A DNA stretch of 64,000 nt, taken from NCBI GenBank assembly GCA_905221605.1, contig CAJNDS010002404.1, positions 188,001 through 252,000 of the forward strand, in the 5' to 3' direction. Source of the stretch: Symbiodinium natans. Taxonomy: Eukaryota; Sar; Dinophyceae; Suessiales; Symbiodiniaceae. A program made the position numbers and the translations under genes. Below the pieces are notes generated by a model that saw nothing but the letters and a program-made list of their open reading frames with translations, made no database searches and was not told the DNA's origin. Below are positions 44,273 through 53,344 of this stretch, piece by piece (the stretch's first letter is position 1; the number at the start of each line of letters is the position of its first letter).

Positions 44273-46710
44273 ATGGATGGGGATGCGTCGGATTTCGACG
44301 CGGACTTGCCGGATGATGCTGACACCAGTGGCAGTGCTCCTGTAGATGAGATACCCGCGGACTTCGTTGACGCATCTCTTGAAGCCCTCTCTGCCGATGC
44401 CCGCTCCATAACGGGTACAAGCGAGCCGGAGCTGGATGATTTGGGCAGTTTGGGCGATTGGGGCAATTTGGGCGTTGAAGCCTTGGAGGCCCGGCTGCGG
44501 CTTTCTCCGGCCGCAGTGAGTGCGCCAGTGAGTGCACCAGTGAGCGGGCCAGTCGCCCCAGTCCTGGCCCAAGTTGTGTCAGTCCCGACTCCCGCGGATC
44601 CAACCCCTCGCGTGCCACCAGAGCTGGAAGGTTCCGTGCGGGCTCTGGCAGAGCAGCAGCGCCTACAAGCGCAGGAGCTGGCAGAGCTGCGGCACAAAAC
44701 CCTGAGGCAAAGCGCGCCCAGCTCAGGCATGGACCAGACCGCCTTCTTGGCGGCCCAGAAGCTGCAGCGGGCAGAGGCAGATGCCCGAGGAGCGCGCCAG
44801 GACGCTGTGGCGCAGTCTCGACGGGCACAGGTCTTGGAGGAGAAGTGGGCTTCCTAGTCGTAGAGCAGGTAACCTTTATTAACCTTTTGGGGCTTAGTAG
44901 AATCCCCTTATTATCCCAAAGGTTATAACCGGTAATTTCCCCCCAGGTTACTGGACAAGTAAGGCTTTGGGTGAGCGCGAGATCGCGGACCTGAAGACGA
45001 AGATCGCCGCAGATGCCGAGGACAGCCGAAGCCGCGAGGCTCACCTGGAGGAGAAGCTGGCCGTGAAGGATGCGCGAATCTTTCTCATAGTTGGGTAACA
45101 TTTTGCCTGTTTAAGGGTACTTGAACCCAGGAAGGGATAGAGATTTACATGTTAAACCCAGTAAGGGATAGAAGTTTAGATTTTAAACCCAGTAAGGGAT
45201 AGAAATTTATATTTTTAGAACGATCCCAGCCACGAACCCCAGGAATCTCCGAGCTGACCATGAAGCTGGAGACCCTTGTGGAGGGGCATTCCAAGCGGGT
45301 GGCTTTCCTGGAGGAGATGCTGGCCTCACGAGACGCAAGGCTCCAGGAGCTCCAGGAGAAGCTGGACAAGGACTATCGCTCTAAACCCTAAACCCTAAAC
45401 CCTAAACCCTCAACCCTAAACCCTCAACCCTAAACCCTAAACCCTAAACCCTAAACCCTAAACCCTAAACCCTAAAGCTGGACAAGGACTACCGCCTGGT
45501 GCAGCAGGATGCCGAGGCGCACGGGCGCCGCGCCATGCTCCTGGAGGAGACCCTGGCCCTCAGGGACGAGAAGGTCGCGGAGCTGCAGGCGAAAGTGGAT
45601 GGCCTAAGGGAGAAGAAGCGTGAGTTGGTTCGGAAAGCAGAGCTGGAGCAGGTGAATACCACCCAGGAGGTTCGTGACCAAGTGAACTCAGAGATCCGCC
45701 GCTTCCAGGAGAAGGCGCAGGCAGATGTGGAGGCAGTGCGCAGCAGCCTCAACGCTTTGCACCAGAAGGAGGTCGCCATGCTCCAGGAGCGCGTTAGCAC
45801 CGCGGAGGAGCGTTGCCTCAGCCTCCAGTCGCGCCTTGACAATGAGGAGCAGGCACACCAGGCGCTGCAGCTATCCGCCAGTCGCGTGCGAGCCGAGTTG
45901 CAGAACGAGATCACCGAACTGACGGGCACGCTCAAGCTGAAGGTTTTTGAGATTGAGCGGGCAGCTCTGACCCACGAAGAGGTGAGCGCTGCCCGGCAGA
46001 AGCTCGAGGCCGAGAACGAGGCCCTCAAGAAGCAAGTCGAAACTCTTCGGAAAGAGTTCTACAACTTGGAACTTCAGTACAAAGAAGGTCGTGCAAGCGA
46101 AAGGGCCGAGCTCGCCTCACTCCGTGAGCAAATGAGAGGATACTTGGACTTGGAGAGAGATTTGGATGCCGCCATCGCCGGATGCGCCGATGCACCTCTG
46201 GCATCCTCCGTGGATGCCCAGGAGGCGCTGCTCATCGGAACGACCTTAGGCAGTGCGCCAGCAAGTGCCCAAAGGCGCATCCAGCAAAGCCTGCTGTTGG
46301 CGCAGGAGCTGCAGAGGCGCTCCCGTGAGCTGCGGCAACAGACGGCAGCCTCTGAAGAGGCACAGAAGGAGATTGCCCGCTTGAAGCAGGATCTTGACAC
46401 AGCCCGGCTGCAAGCTCGTGCTGCAGGCTGCTCAGAACCACAGGCCTACTTGCAGGGCTCCCTTCGAGATTGCCAGGCTGAGGCTTCCCGACTGAAACTG
46501 GAGCTGAAATCTTGTAAGCAGGACCTCATGCAGGCCCAGCAGCGTGCAGAGCATGCACAGAGGGCTCGCCTACAAGTGGAAGCGGATATGAGGAAGCTCC
46601 TCTCCTCACGAGACTTCTTACAGCAACTCAAGCAGGAAATGGAGGGCTTAAAGAGCGTCAAGCCCTCCACAGTGCCTCTGAAACAGTTGCCGGCTTCCGT
46701 CATCAAATGA
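44273..46710 (+). CDS. Coiled-coil protein, four exons, introns made of repeats
   Basis: Exons 44,273-44,848, 44,964-45,075, 45,243-45,370 and 45,487-46,710 join without a break into 679 residues. The N-terminus is acidic (MDGDASDFDADLPDDADTSG). An SAPVSAP-type linker follows, then from about residue 120 a long heptad-rich coiled coil (LEEKLAVKDARI, LQEKLDKDYRLV, LEETLALRDEKV) to the end. The LEE(K/M/T)L...RD motif repeats across the exon joins, which independently supports the splice sites: EEKW|ALGEREIADL, KDAR|ISELTMKLE, LDK|DYRLVQQD. Introns: GC-AG with an inverted-repeat element; GA-AG with a 31-bp tandem repeat; GA-AG formed by a telomere-like array flanked by a 21-bp exon duplication. 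A structural or scaffold role is likely; function unknown. Confidence 0.85.
44849..44963 (+). mobile_element. Intron 1 of the coiled-coil gene, carrying inverted-repeat element F
   Basis: The 115-bp GC-AG intron contains an element from GGTAACC (44,869) to GGTTAC (44,950), with inner arms AACCTTTTGGG and CCCAAAGGTT. AAGT(GG/AA)GGCTT-type sequence occurs at both borders, like a degraded target duplication. Confidence 0.7.
45076..45242 (+). repeat. Intron 2 of the coiled-coil gene, 31-bp tandem repeats
   Basis: A GA-AG intron of 167 bp. Three units of AACCCAGTAAGGGATAGAA plus a T-rich part begin at 45,123, 45,154 and 45,185. GAATCT is present at both splice borders. Confidence 0.75.
45371..45486 (+). 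repeat. Intron 3 of the coiled-coil gene: telomere-like array with flanking exon duplication
   Basis: A 116-bp GA-AG intron. The array (45,380-45,475, CCCTAAA with two CCCTCAA variants) is flanked by direct copies of the coding sequence GCTGGACAAGGACTAYCGC, at 45,361-45,379 and 45,477-45,495, differing at one base; preceding AA makes the repeat 21 bp. Splicing within the duplication (CAAG|GAC) leaves one intact copy in frame. Confidence 0.9.
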
Positions 46711-47272
46711 GCGCTTGTGCAGCGCTTGGCTGCAGTGCATAATTCGATTTTCAAGGCCGCGAGCGCAAACCGGGGCCCCTGCATGGGATGTGTGTCAGGC
46801 TCTCCAGTCAGGACGTGCAAGGTTATTGTTGAATTCTGATCCACACACTTGAAAGGCACTGATTCTTTGTGTTGTAACTTCCTGACCTAGCCGAGCTTGG
46901 GAGATAATAACCTGCTGGTGGGAAGATGATCTTCCACACCCCTGACTGAGAGGCATTGCGCTTGGGCGTTGGCATGCGATACTGAGATACTTCAATGAAT
47001 CAGGTGCAAAGACCCTATATGCTGAACGATAAGGGGTGGCAGAGAACACCTGCACGGTTTGCAAGCTTGTGCTGTCCCAGTCGCGGACAGCTGTGAGTCC
47101 CTCTTTTTTGTCGTGTGCCAACACCCAGCGCCTTGCCTGAGACTCTTCGTGCACTCTGCGCGTCCACGCAAAACTTAGTGGGCAGCTTGCAACCCCAGCA
47201 GCCACAGAGGTTGGTGATTGTCAGCAGTGAGTAGCGAGATAATTTGCACATGTCCTTTGCAGGGATGATGAT
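46711..47272. other. No supported gene
   Basis: Downstream sequence of the coiled-coil gene. No exon or repeat was recognised. Confidence 0.4.
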
Positions 47273-47375
47273 CTACTGTTTGCTTAAGAACCCCCCAAAC
47301 ACAAAATGATCGTCTCCTTTGCCCTTATAAGGAAAAGCAATTTTTTTCTAAAGATGCTTTTTTTCGCAATCGTAG
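47273..47375. mobile_element. Inverted-repeat element, family B (degenerate right end)
   Basis: Left end CTACTGTTTGCTTAAGAACC; the right end GCAATCGTAG pairs only with the outer ten bases. An interior CCTTATAAGG palindrome is shared with the family. Confidence 0.65.
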
Positions 47376-47402
47376 TTATCAGAACTCACGCTGCGACCAC
47401 AG

Positions 47403-50232
47403 GCACGAGCGTACCATGCGGCCCTGGATTCGGCGAAGGCTTCCAAGAAAGCGCGGTGCCTGGGGCGGCTCTCTGATGCAGCACAAGAAGCGGCATGGAG
47501 TGGGGGCTTCCGAAATTAGGGTTGAGGGTTTAGGGTTTAGGCTTTTTTTGGCTCCTTATTCTAAGGGGATTCTACTATTTAGGGATCTGTATGTATTCTC
47601 GTAAACCCCCAAGTGTGTTGAATGGCATGAGTTTGCAGTGAGCCTCGCTCGATCCACGGTGTTCCCAAGCCTAACATTCCGCTACATGCCCTTTGCATGT
47701 AGCCGCTGTGCCTGGCGGGTTTGAGCCAGTGTGATGTCATGTCCACATGGGGGTTTACGAAAATAGGGGACCCCTAAAATAGATCCAGGTAGTAGGATTC
47801 GTTTATTGTAAGGACCCCAAATAAGGTACCCCTAATTTCGAAAGCCCCCATATGGGTATTAGGGGTACCCCTAATATACCCCAAATACTATAATCCTTAT
47901 TATAGGAACCCCAAAGGGCACACCCCTAATTTCGAAAAACCCCATATGTGTACGTCAAGGTTGGTTGTGAAACCCTGAACCCTAAACCTTGAACCCTAAA
48001 CCCTGAACCCTAAACCCTAAACCCTAAACCCTAAGCCCGTACGTCAAGGTTGGTTATGGTGCTCGAGCCTGCCGAGCTGAAGCCGGTCTGGGAGGACGTA
48101 GTCGGGGACCAAGCGGGCCGGCTCGGGCTTTGGCGTGTGCCGTTCCTTCACTCGTCCCAAGCCCTAAACCCTAAACCCGAAACCCTAAATCCTGAACCCT
48201 GAACCCTGAACCCTAAAGCCCAAACCCCGCTTAAGCTTGCTTTGACTGTGCCACCAGCGCATGCCGTGGCCACAGCTACGCCAAGGCTGCAAAGATCATG
48301 CTTGCAGTCAAGCGGCCGAAGCCCGTCCTCGCAGGCCCCCAGCCAGCGAAACATGTCGGAACGTTGAATTGTGCGGAGCATGGGTTGAGATATCACATGG
48401 CGGGTTTCCGAAAATAGGTGTGCCCCTTTTTGGGGGTTCCGAGAATGAGGATTACAGTATTTTGGGGGAAAAAGGGGTACCCCCCTAATTTTCGGAAATG
48501 CCCATAGAAGTCATGATGAATCGTGCAACGCCGCGCAGGCGCTGGCTTTGCTGTCGCTGTGGCCCTGATTGTCGCGGTGGCGGTGACGGCCTCCCAGCCG
48601 TATCCAGCACTGCCGAAGGTTTTCCCGCCGCGGGCTGAACTTGGCAGTTTCATGGTAGAGATCCTTTGCAGCCCCACGCTCTCTCCGCCCTCAACTCACC
48701 ACTCTCCCCGCTCCACTCTCCGCTCTCCCCACTCTCCCCACTCTCCGCTCTCACTTCTTTCCATACACCTGCAGTGAGCGATTTCAAGGGGGTCCAATGC
48801 GGCCCCGCACTCTCCCTGCCCTGACAACCCGTCACCACTCTCACCACCCCTCCTCCCACAACACCTGCCTTGTGGCATGAAGCATGTGGGCTTCGGGGCT
48901 GACTTCGTGGCATCGCAAGTTGGAGTGGTAAAGCTTCATCTTCACGGAATCAACAAGTTTGGGACAGCAAACGGGATTTTGCAGGTCAGCCATGCAGATT
49001 TCCCCTTCCAACAAATCCTTGCATGTAGTCGGTGCACACATTCCTGCTCGGGGTAATGCCGCGCCGGGGGAGAAGTCACACCAAGACCCACCCCATCAGT
49101 CATGGAAGCACGCCTGCGCTTGCGGATTGTCGCAAAGGCCAGAGCACCACCGCGAAGCTGGCCGGCCCATGCTACAGAGCTTCGCGCCGTCCACGCTGGC
49201 AGAGGAGCCGACGGGTGAAGCGCGCTGCGCGCTGCGTGGGTTTCATGCAACAGCATCTGAGACTAGTATGGATGCACTTATGCTGGGGCTGCCTGACTGT
49301 AGCTTGTAGGTAGGTGAATGAAATGTGTCACGAGTTCACACGTTCATGGTCAATTTCGAGGCTCACATGTTCGCAGCTGACGCAGCTTGTACTGCATGCG
49401 CTTCTCTTGTCCAAGGCTTGACTGCACCTTAGCTCGAAGGAGGAAGCCCCTCTCACCATCCAAATGTGCGAGCCTGGCCGCATGGTGCTTAGAGACTTAG
49501 GCAGAACCTTGCAGGTCCTGAGCACCTCAACTCTGTAGAGCTCAGCTTCTCAGCCCTTATCCCTTTGCAAAGCTTTGTAAACAGCTGAAAAGCAGAAGCG
49601 GCTGGCTGAGGCGGGTTAGCCTCGCCGGGTTGCCCAGTTTTCGATTCGTTTCGGGCATGCCCTAGGGGGCATGCTCCATGTTCATGGATGTCCAGACAGG
49701 TCGGTTACATTATGGGGGTTTACGATAATAAGGAGGCCCGAATATAGGCCCCGAAATGGAAGCCCATCGCTAACCGCTAACCCCCATGTGTCACATTCGG
49801 ATTTCCTTCTGCAGAGTTGAGAGCCGCTCAGACTATCTCAGACTGGTGACGAGAGACTCGTACAGTCGAGGTTTGCCAGTTACAGGTTGGGATTTGAAAT
49901 GCCTTGAACCCAAAACCCTAAACCCTAAACCCCAAGCCCCAAACCCCAAACCCCAAACCCTCAACCTACAAACAAGAGGTGTGCACTGCACTGGTGCGAC
50001 TTGGAGAGCACTCCGAGCAGCCGGAAGCCTTGCAACGCATCATCAAGTTGCCTGCGCATCACTACTACTTGCTTAAGAACCCCTCCAAAATAGTAAAAAA
50101 AACATGTTATTCCTCATAAGGGCCGTACAGGGATTATTTTTGTTTTTTTTTTTGGGGGAGGGGGGGGTTCTCAAGCAAGTAGTCGGTCAGGAGTTTGCAT
50201 TCGCTGTGAAGTCTCGCGCCATCAGCTCTTAA
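47403..50232 (+). CDS. Unknown gene broken by telomere-like arrays and family A/B elements (partial model)
   Basis: Coding islands, in order: 47,403-47,499 (ARAYHAALDSAKASKKARCL, GRLSDAAQEAAWSG); 48,049-48,158 (LVMVLEPAELKPVWEDVVGD, QAGRLGLWRVPFLHS); 48,258-48,398 (ACRGHSYAKAAKIMLAVKRP, KHVGTLNCAEHGLRYHM); 48,539-48,655 (AGFAVAVALIVAVAVTASQP, a transmembrane helix); about 50,003-50,063 (GEHSEQPEALQRIIKLPAHH); 50,191-50,232 (EFAFAVKSRAISS, stop). All lie on +, separated by arrays at 47,970, 48,158 and 49,909 and elements at 47,502, 47,749, 47,849, 48,396, 49,711 and 50,064. Only the 47,960-48,048 intron is fixed. More than one gene may be involved. A frame at 48,960-49,309 (104-116 residues) might be a further exon. 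No family is recognised. Confidence 0.45.
47502..47610. mobile_element. Inverted-repeat element, family A
   Basis: Left end GGGGGCTTCCGAAATTAGGG; right end CTCGTAAACCCCC; inner CTCCTTATTCTAAGGGGAT. It contains a few TTTAGGG units (47,526-47,541). GGCATGGAGT just left and GGCATGAGT just right (47,622) may be a target duplication. Confidence 0.8.
47749..47849. mobile_element. Inverted-repeat element, family A
   Basis: Left GGGGGTTTACGAAAATAGGG, right CCCCTAATTTCGAAAGCCCCC (pairing ends), inner TTGTAAGGACCCCAAATAAGG. It abuts another copy directly. Confidence 0.85.
47849..47948. mobile_element. Inverted-repeat element, family A (tail-to-head neighbour)
   Basis: From CATATGGGTATTAGGGGT to CACCCCTAATTTCGAAAAAC then CCCATATG. 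The inner part TATAATCCTTATTATAGGAA is itself near-palindromic. It is immediately followed by the duplicated exon sequence and telomere-like array at 47,950. Confidence 0.8.
47960..48048 (+). repeat. Telomere-like array with a 20-bp flanking duplication, likely GT-AG intron
   Basis: GTACGTCAAGGTTGGTTRTG occurs at 47,950-47,969 and 48,039-48,058 around an array of CCCTAAA/CCCTGAA units. Splicing at CAAG|GTTGG in both copies gives a GT-AG intron of 89 bp and leaves one copy joined to the coding island LVMVLEPAELKP. Confidence 0.8.
48158..48228. repeat. Telomere-like array (CCCTAAA/CCCTGAA)
   Basis: About nine units between the coding islands ending 48,158 and starting 48,258. Confidence 0.9.
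48396..48506. mobile_element. Inverted-repeat element, family A
   Basis: Left ATGGCGGGTTTCCGAAAAT, right ATTTTCGGAAATGCCCAT: imperfect terminal repeats of about 18 of 20 bases. It interrupts between the coding islands LRYHM and AGFAVAVALI. Confidence 0.85.
48668..48765. repeat. CTCTCCC/CACTCTCCG imperfect repeat
   Basis: C/T-rich repeats of 7-9 bp units, with a similar short tract at 48,815-48,862. Confidence 0.8.
49711..49787. mobile_element. Inverted-repeat element, family A (short form)
   Basis: Left ATGGGGGTTTACGATAAT; right GCTAACCCCCAT. Only 77 bp; part of the interior is missing relative to other copies. Confidence 0.7.
49909..49972. repeat. Telomere-like array (CCCTAAA then CCCCAAA variants)
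   Basis: Begins with CCCTAAA units, then shifts to AACCCCAAAC variants. It lies about 30 bp before the coding island at 50,003. Confidence 0.85.
50064..50183. mobile_element. Inverted-repeat element, family B
   Basis: Terminal repeats ACTACTTGCTTAAGAACCCC and GGGGTTCTCAAGCAAGTAGT, with inner CCTCATAAGG and a T-run. It lies between the coding islands HHYY and EFAFAVKSR. Confidence 0.9.
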
Positions 50233-51099
50233 ACTTGGAGCCTGCTCAGATAACCTGACATCTTGGCCAACGTCTCAAGCCGCGAACTCTGATCGCTGTG
50301 GTTTGGATTGTATGGATGTGTATGGATGTCTATGATTGTGTATGGATGTGTGTGGATGCGTACGGATGTGCATCCCGGGGTCTTGCTGAGGCTGCAACCT
50401 GTAGATGCTATTCTCGGGCAGCATCGTCGGCCTCGTTGGGGGCCTAGCGCCCAAAGTTTACTGGCTGCGCAACTGCTCTCTTTGCCTTCTAGGGTTTAGG
50501 GTTTCGGGATGCGATCGCACGGGACCTAATGCCGGATAATCAGAGCATCAGGTGATATGCATCCCGACACTGTTCCTCAGCATGCAAGCGCTCAGGTGCA
50601 CGAATATCAGCTTGTCGCTTGTTGTAAGTGGGTCCCGACCCGCATTCTTGACGCAGGCCTGACGTTTTTTTGTCAGCCTTGGCAAACTCAGCGGCTGCAA
50701 GTCTGACAAATGGTCCTCGCTTTGGTCGCAGGAGGTGCTTCATGCCCAGGCTTTGAGCTTTGTGAGGGCCGCAGTTTCGAGAAGGCTTCGAGTGACGAAC
50801 ATCTTGGCTCTGGGGGGATTTGCGGGTCAGATGGGCTAAGGCTTCGGCAGAGTATTCTGACGCCACGTGGATGGAGGTGCCATCCGTGTGGGAGAGTCTT
50901 GCGTTGAAAGCAACTTGGGAGCGCGGGAGTGCGTCCCGATACCAAGGTGGCCTCTGCGACCAGCCGCCGGCTGCAGTCGGTGGTTTTGGAGGATTGGCCG
51001 ACGCAGCCTTGGCCATCTCATCAGCAGTGTCGCAGGATCTCGTAGGCATTCGTAGGCTTCAGCGAGGGTGAGGCAGGCGCGCTCGCACCAGGTCTGGGA
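50233..51099. other. Mostly unassigned; competing frames
   Basis: A TATGGATGTG repeat lies at 50,310-50,370. Over 50,540-51,049 a 169-codon minus-strand frame (ADEMAKAASANPPKPPTAAG) and plus-strand frames overlap; neither has supporting motifs, so no gene is called. Confidence 0.4.
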
Positions 51100-51177
51100 C
51101 GACACAAGTGGATGCCTTGACGCAGCTTCCGCAAATCAACTTGGGCTTCACAACCGCCAGGTGCGGTCTTGCTCGCA
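51100..51177 (+). CDS. Candidate exon VDALTQLPQINLG
   Basis: The frame reads VDALTQLPQINLGFTTARCG then LARIW and is cut by the family A element beginning CATATGGGGG. A later island (51,588-51,705) reads PFTEFKSLSHLPHVDRIPED and PERPYLASAALILVRN, bounded by telomere-like units at 51,525-51,570 and 51,706-51,752. They may be exons of one gene. Confidence 0.4.
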
Positions 51178-51284
51178 TATGGGGGTTTTCCGAAATGAGG
51201 GGTACCTTATTGGGTTCCTGATTATAAGGGAATCCTACTGTTTTATGAGATGTACGTTCGGGGCCCCTTCTTTTCGTAGACCCC
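51178..51284. mobile_element. Inverted-repeat element, family A
   Basis: Left GGGGGTTTTCCGAAATGAGG, right TTTTCGTAGACCCC, inner GGGTTCCTGATTATAAGGGA. Interrupts a coding-like frame. Confidence 0.85.
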
Positions 51285-51340
51285 AATTAAGTAAAGATGA
51301 AGTCAGTTGGTTCCCGGGTCTTCAGGGGCTTCCCAACTCA

Positions 51341-51421
51341 TCACCCTAAACCCTAAACCCTAACCCCACCCTAAACCGTACACCCTACACCCTATACCCT
51401 AAACCCTAAACCCCAAACCCA
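51341..51421. repeat. Telomere-like array (CCCTAAA with many variants)
   Basis: About eleven units including CCCTACA and CCCTATA. CCCAACTC/GCCAACTC words flank it, a possible weak duplication. Confidence 0.85.
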
Positions 51422-51587
51422 GTTCATCCCGCTGCCAACTCCAGGAGATCATCCAGCACATGTGAAGACTCGATCTACTGCTACTGCAGCCCGAAGTCCT
51501 GCACCACACCGTCAGGAGATGGCGGTTTAGGGTTTGGGGTTTGGGGTTTGGGGTTTAGGTTTAGGGTTTGCTTTTGCTTCTGCTTAC

Positions 51588-51752
51588 CCAGTTCCTTTCA
51601 CGGAGTTCAAGTCGCTGTCGCACTTGCCGCATGTGGACAGGATTCCGGAGGACCCAGAACGACCTTACCTTGCCAGCGCAGCCTTGATCTTGGTGCGCAA
51701 TGTCTGGGTTTTGGGTTTAGGGTTTAGGGTTTAGGGTTTAGGGTTTAGGGTG
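51588..51752 (+). CDS. Candidate exon ending at a telomere-like array
   Basis: Frame PFTEFKSLSHLPHVDRIPED, then PERPYLASAALILVRNVW, and then GTTTTGGG and TTTAGGG units (51,706-51,752). The array begins where the frame would need a donor. Confidence 0.4.
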
Positions 51753-52078
51753 CCTCACTCGGCTTTTGATTCATGGCAGTGTAGCATCATTAGAATCTGA
51801 TTGCTCCACTGTATTGGAGTTCAACATCATCTCGAGATGCCAGACGAGCGAAACAAGGACAAGAAGTAGCATCTCGGGATCTGAGGTCGGAAGGTGTGGA
51901 CAACTCGCTGCAGTTACAAAGTCAGCCAAGCACCGGGCTGAATTGTGATGCGCTGGGATCAGCTTCCGGGGGTCGAGGGAGACCTTGCACTCCGGTTTCT
52001 TTCGTGGTGGTACGGGGTCTAAGGGTCTCTTTAGGGGACAAAGCTGCATCCTGGCAGCGTACTTGCAAACATTAAAAT

Positions 52079-52179
52079 GGGGGTCTACGAAAATCAGGAA
52101 CCCCTAATATAGCCCCCAAAGAGTAGGCCTTATTCTAAATCAGGACCCCAATAAGCCGCCCCTATGTTCGGAAACCCCC
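52079..52179. mobile_element. Inverted-repeat element, family A
   Basis: Left GGGGGTCTACGAAAATCAGG, right CCCCTATGTTCGGAAACCCCC in part, inner CCTTATTCTAAATCAGGACC. Complete ends. Confidence 0.85.
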
Positions 52180-52250
52180 AAAGTCTAGGCACGGAGTGTA
52201 CACATGTGATGCGGGGAAACGTTCTCAGGCCATGACGTGGAACCCATATT

Positions 52251-52390
52251 TGGAGGTTCAGGGTACTTATAACCCAATTATAAGTGTAGTTATAACCCAC
52301 TCACTTACAAGCCTCTTGAGTACCCTAATAAGGTTAGAGTTGGAGTAAAAGTACAGTTACAATTGGGTTACTAAGTACCACGAACCTCCA
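52251..52390. mobile_element. Inverted-repeat element, family E
   Basis: GGAGGTTCAGGGTACTTATA at the left pairs with TAAGTACCACGAACCTCC at the right. The interior has further GGGTTA/TAACCC and ATTATAAG symmetries. 140 bp, single copy in the window. Confidence 0.8.
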
Positions 52391-52483
52391 AGTATGTGCG
52401 GTGCAAGGCAGTTTGTTCCATTCTCCGCATTGCAAAGTGGGGCCACTTTTTTCGCGGCTGCTTATCTGTCCTTTTTTATATAA

Positions 52484-53111
52484 ATGTGTTTTTATTTGAT
52501 TTTTTATATCAAAGTGCTTTCGCCCAGGCTTGGAAGTCATTGTGCTTTTCGGCATCGTGCAGGAGGTATCACTCGCCATGCCATTTGCCAGTTATGCTTG
52601 GTGACTGTGAAGATCATTCTGAAGGGTGTATTGCAATTTGGTCTGATGGTGTTTGATATGGTTTTTCAGTGGCGAAACGACAAGATAGGGTCGAAAAGCT
52701 TTCAGCAGCCAGAGGCTCGTCATAGGCAATGCCGAAATGCACAAAGGACCAAGTGCAAAGCAGCATGGGCTTGTCACGGCAGAGGTGCATACAGATTGCC
52801 CTCCATGTTGTACAGGTGCAGGGCTGTGTGGTATTACATCCTATTCGTAACTAGAGGAGGATTGCACACCAACTCCATCCGAACCTGCATGCGCCATGCC
52901 AGGTGTTGCCGTCATTGAGTGGCACGACAAAGGCCGCCTTCGATGCGAGCTTCGACCCTGCCCCGGCCCTGAGACCTGCAACAGCGCATCACGCACACCA
53001 GGCTGCCTAGACATCGCGATGTTTATACCGCAACATGAAAGCAACGCCTGTTTCATCGCGGGCGGCCGCTGACAGATATCGACCTCCCATTTGTGCTTCG
53101 CTTGGGCTGTT
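52484..53111. other. Open frame of uncertain status
   Basis: A 144-codon + frame (52,484-52,918) reads KIILKGVLQFGLMVFDMVFQ, then WRNDKIGSKSFQQPEARH. It could include an exon but lacks clear borders. T-rich sequence precedes it. Confidence 0.3.
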
Positions 53112-53184
53112 GGGATGCTCCCCCTTATGCTGACAGTCCTTAATCAGGATTCGAGTACCCGCGATTTTTGTCGGGGAACATCCC
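53112..53184. mobile_element. Inverted-repeat element, family C (shortened)
   Basis: Left GGGATGCTCCCCCTTATGCT; right GGGGAACATCCC; shares GACAGTCC(T)TAA(T)CAGGAT with the other copies. Confidence 0.75.
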
Positions 53185-53216
53185 AATTGAGCTGTCTGGA
53201 AGGCCAGTTCAACCGT

Positions 53217-53308
53217 GGAGACATGGCAGCCAAGGCCAGCCCCTGGTCACAACGAGCCATGCTGCGCGTTTGCAACGAGTTGTTGGGCCCCGAGCGGCGG
53301 TTCTACGG
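53217..53308 (+). CDS. Candidate exon GDMAAKASPWSQ
   Basis: Frame reads GDMAAKASPWSQRAMLRVCN then ELLGPERRFYG, followed by a few telomere-like units (53,320-53,342). Confidence 0.45.
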
Positions 53309-53344
53309 GGGATTCCGGGGTTTAGGTTTTAGGGTTTAGGGTGT

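Noticed and set aside
50540-51105. Minus-strand ORF of 169 codons with a second overlapping minus frame
   Set aside because: Moderately protein-like, but no family, start context or splice support, and plus frames overlap it; left unassigned.
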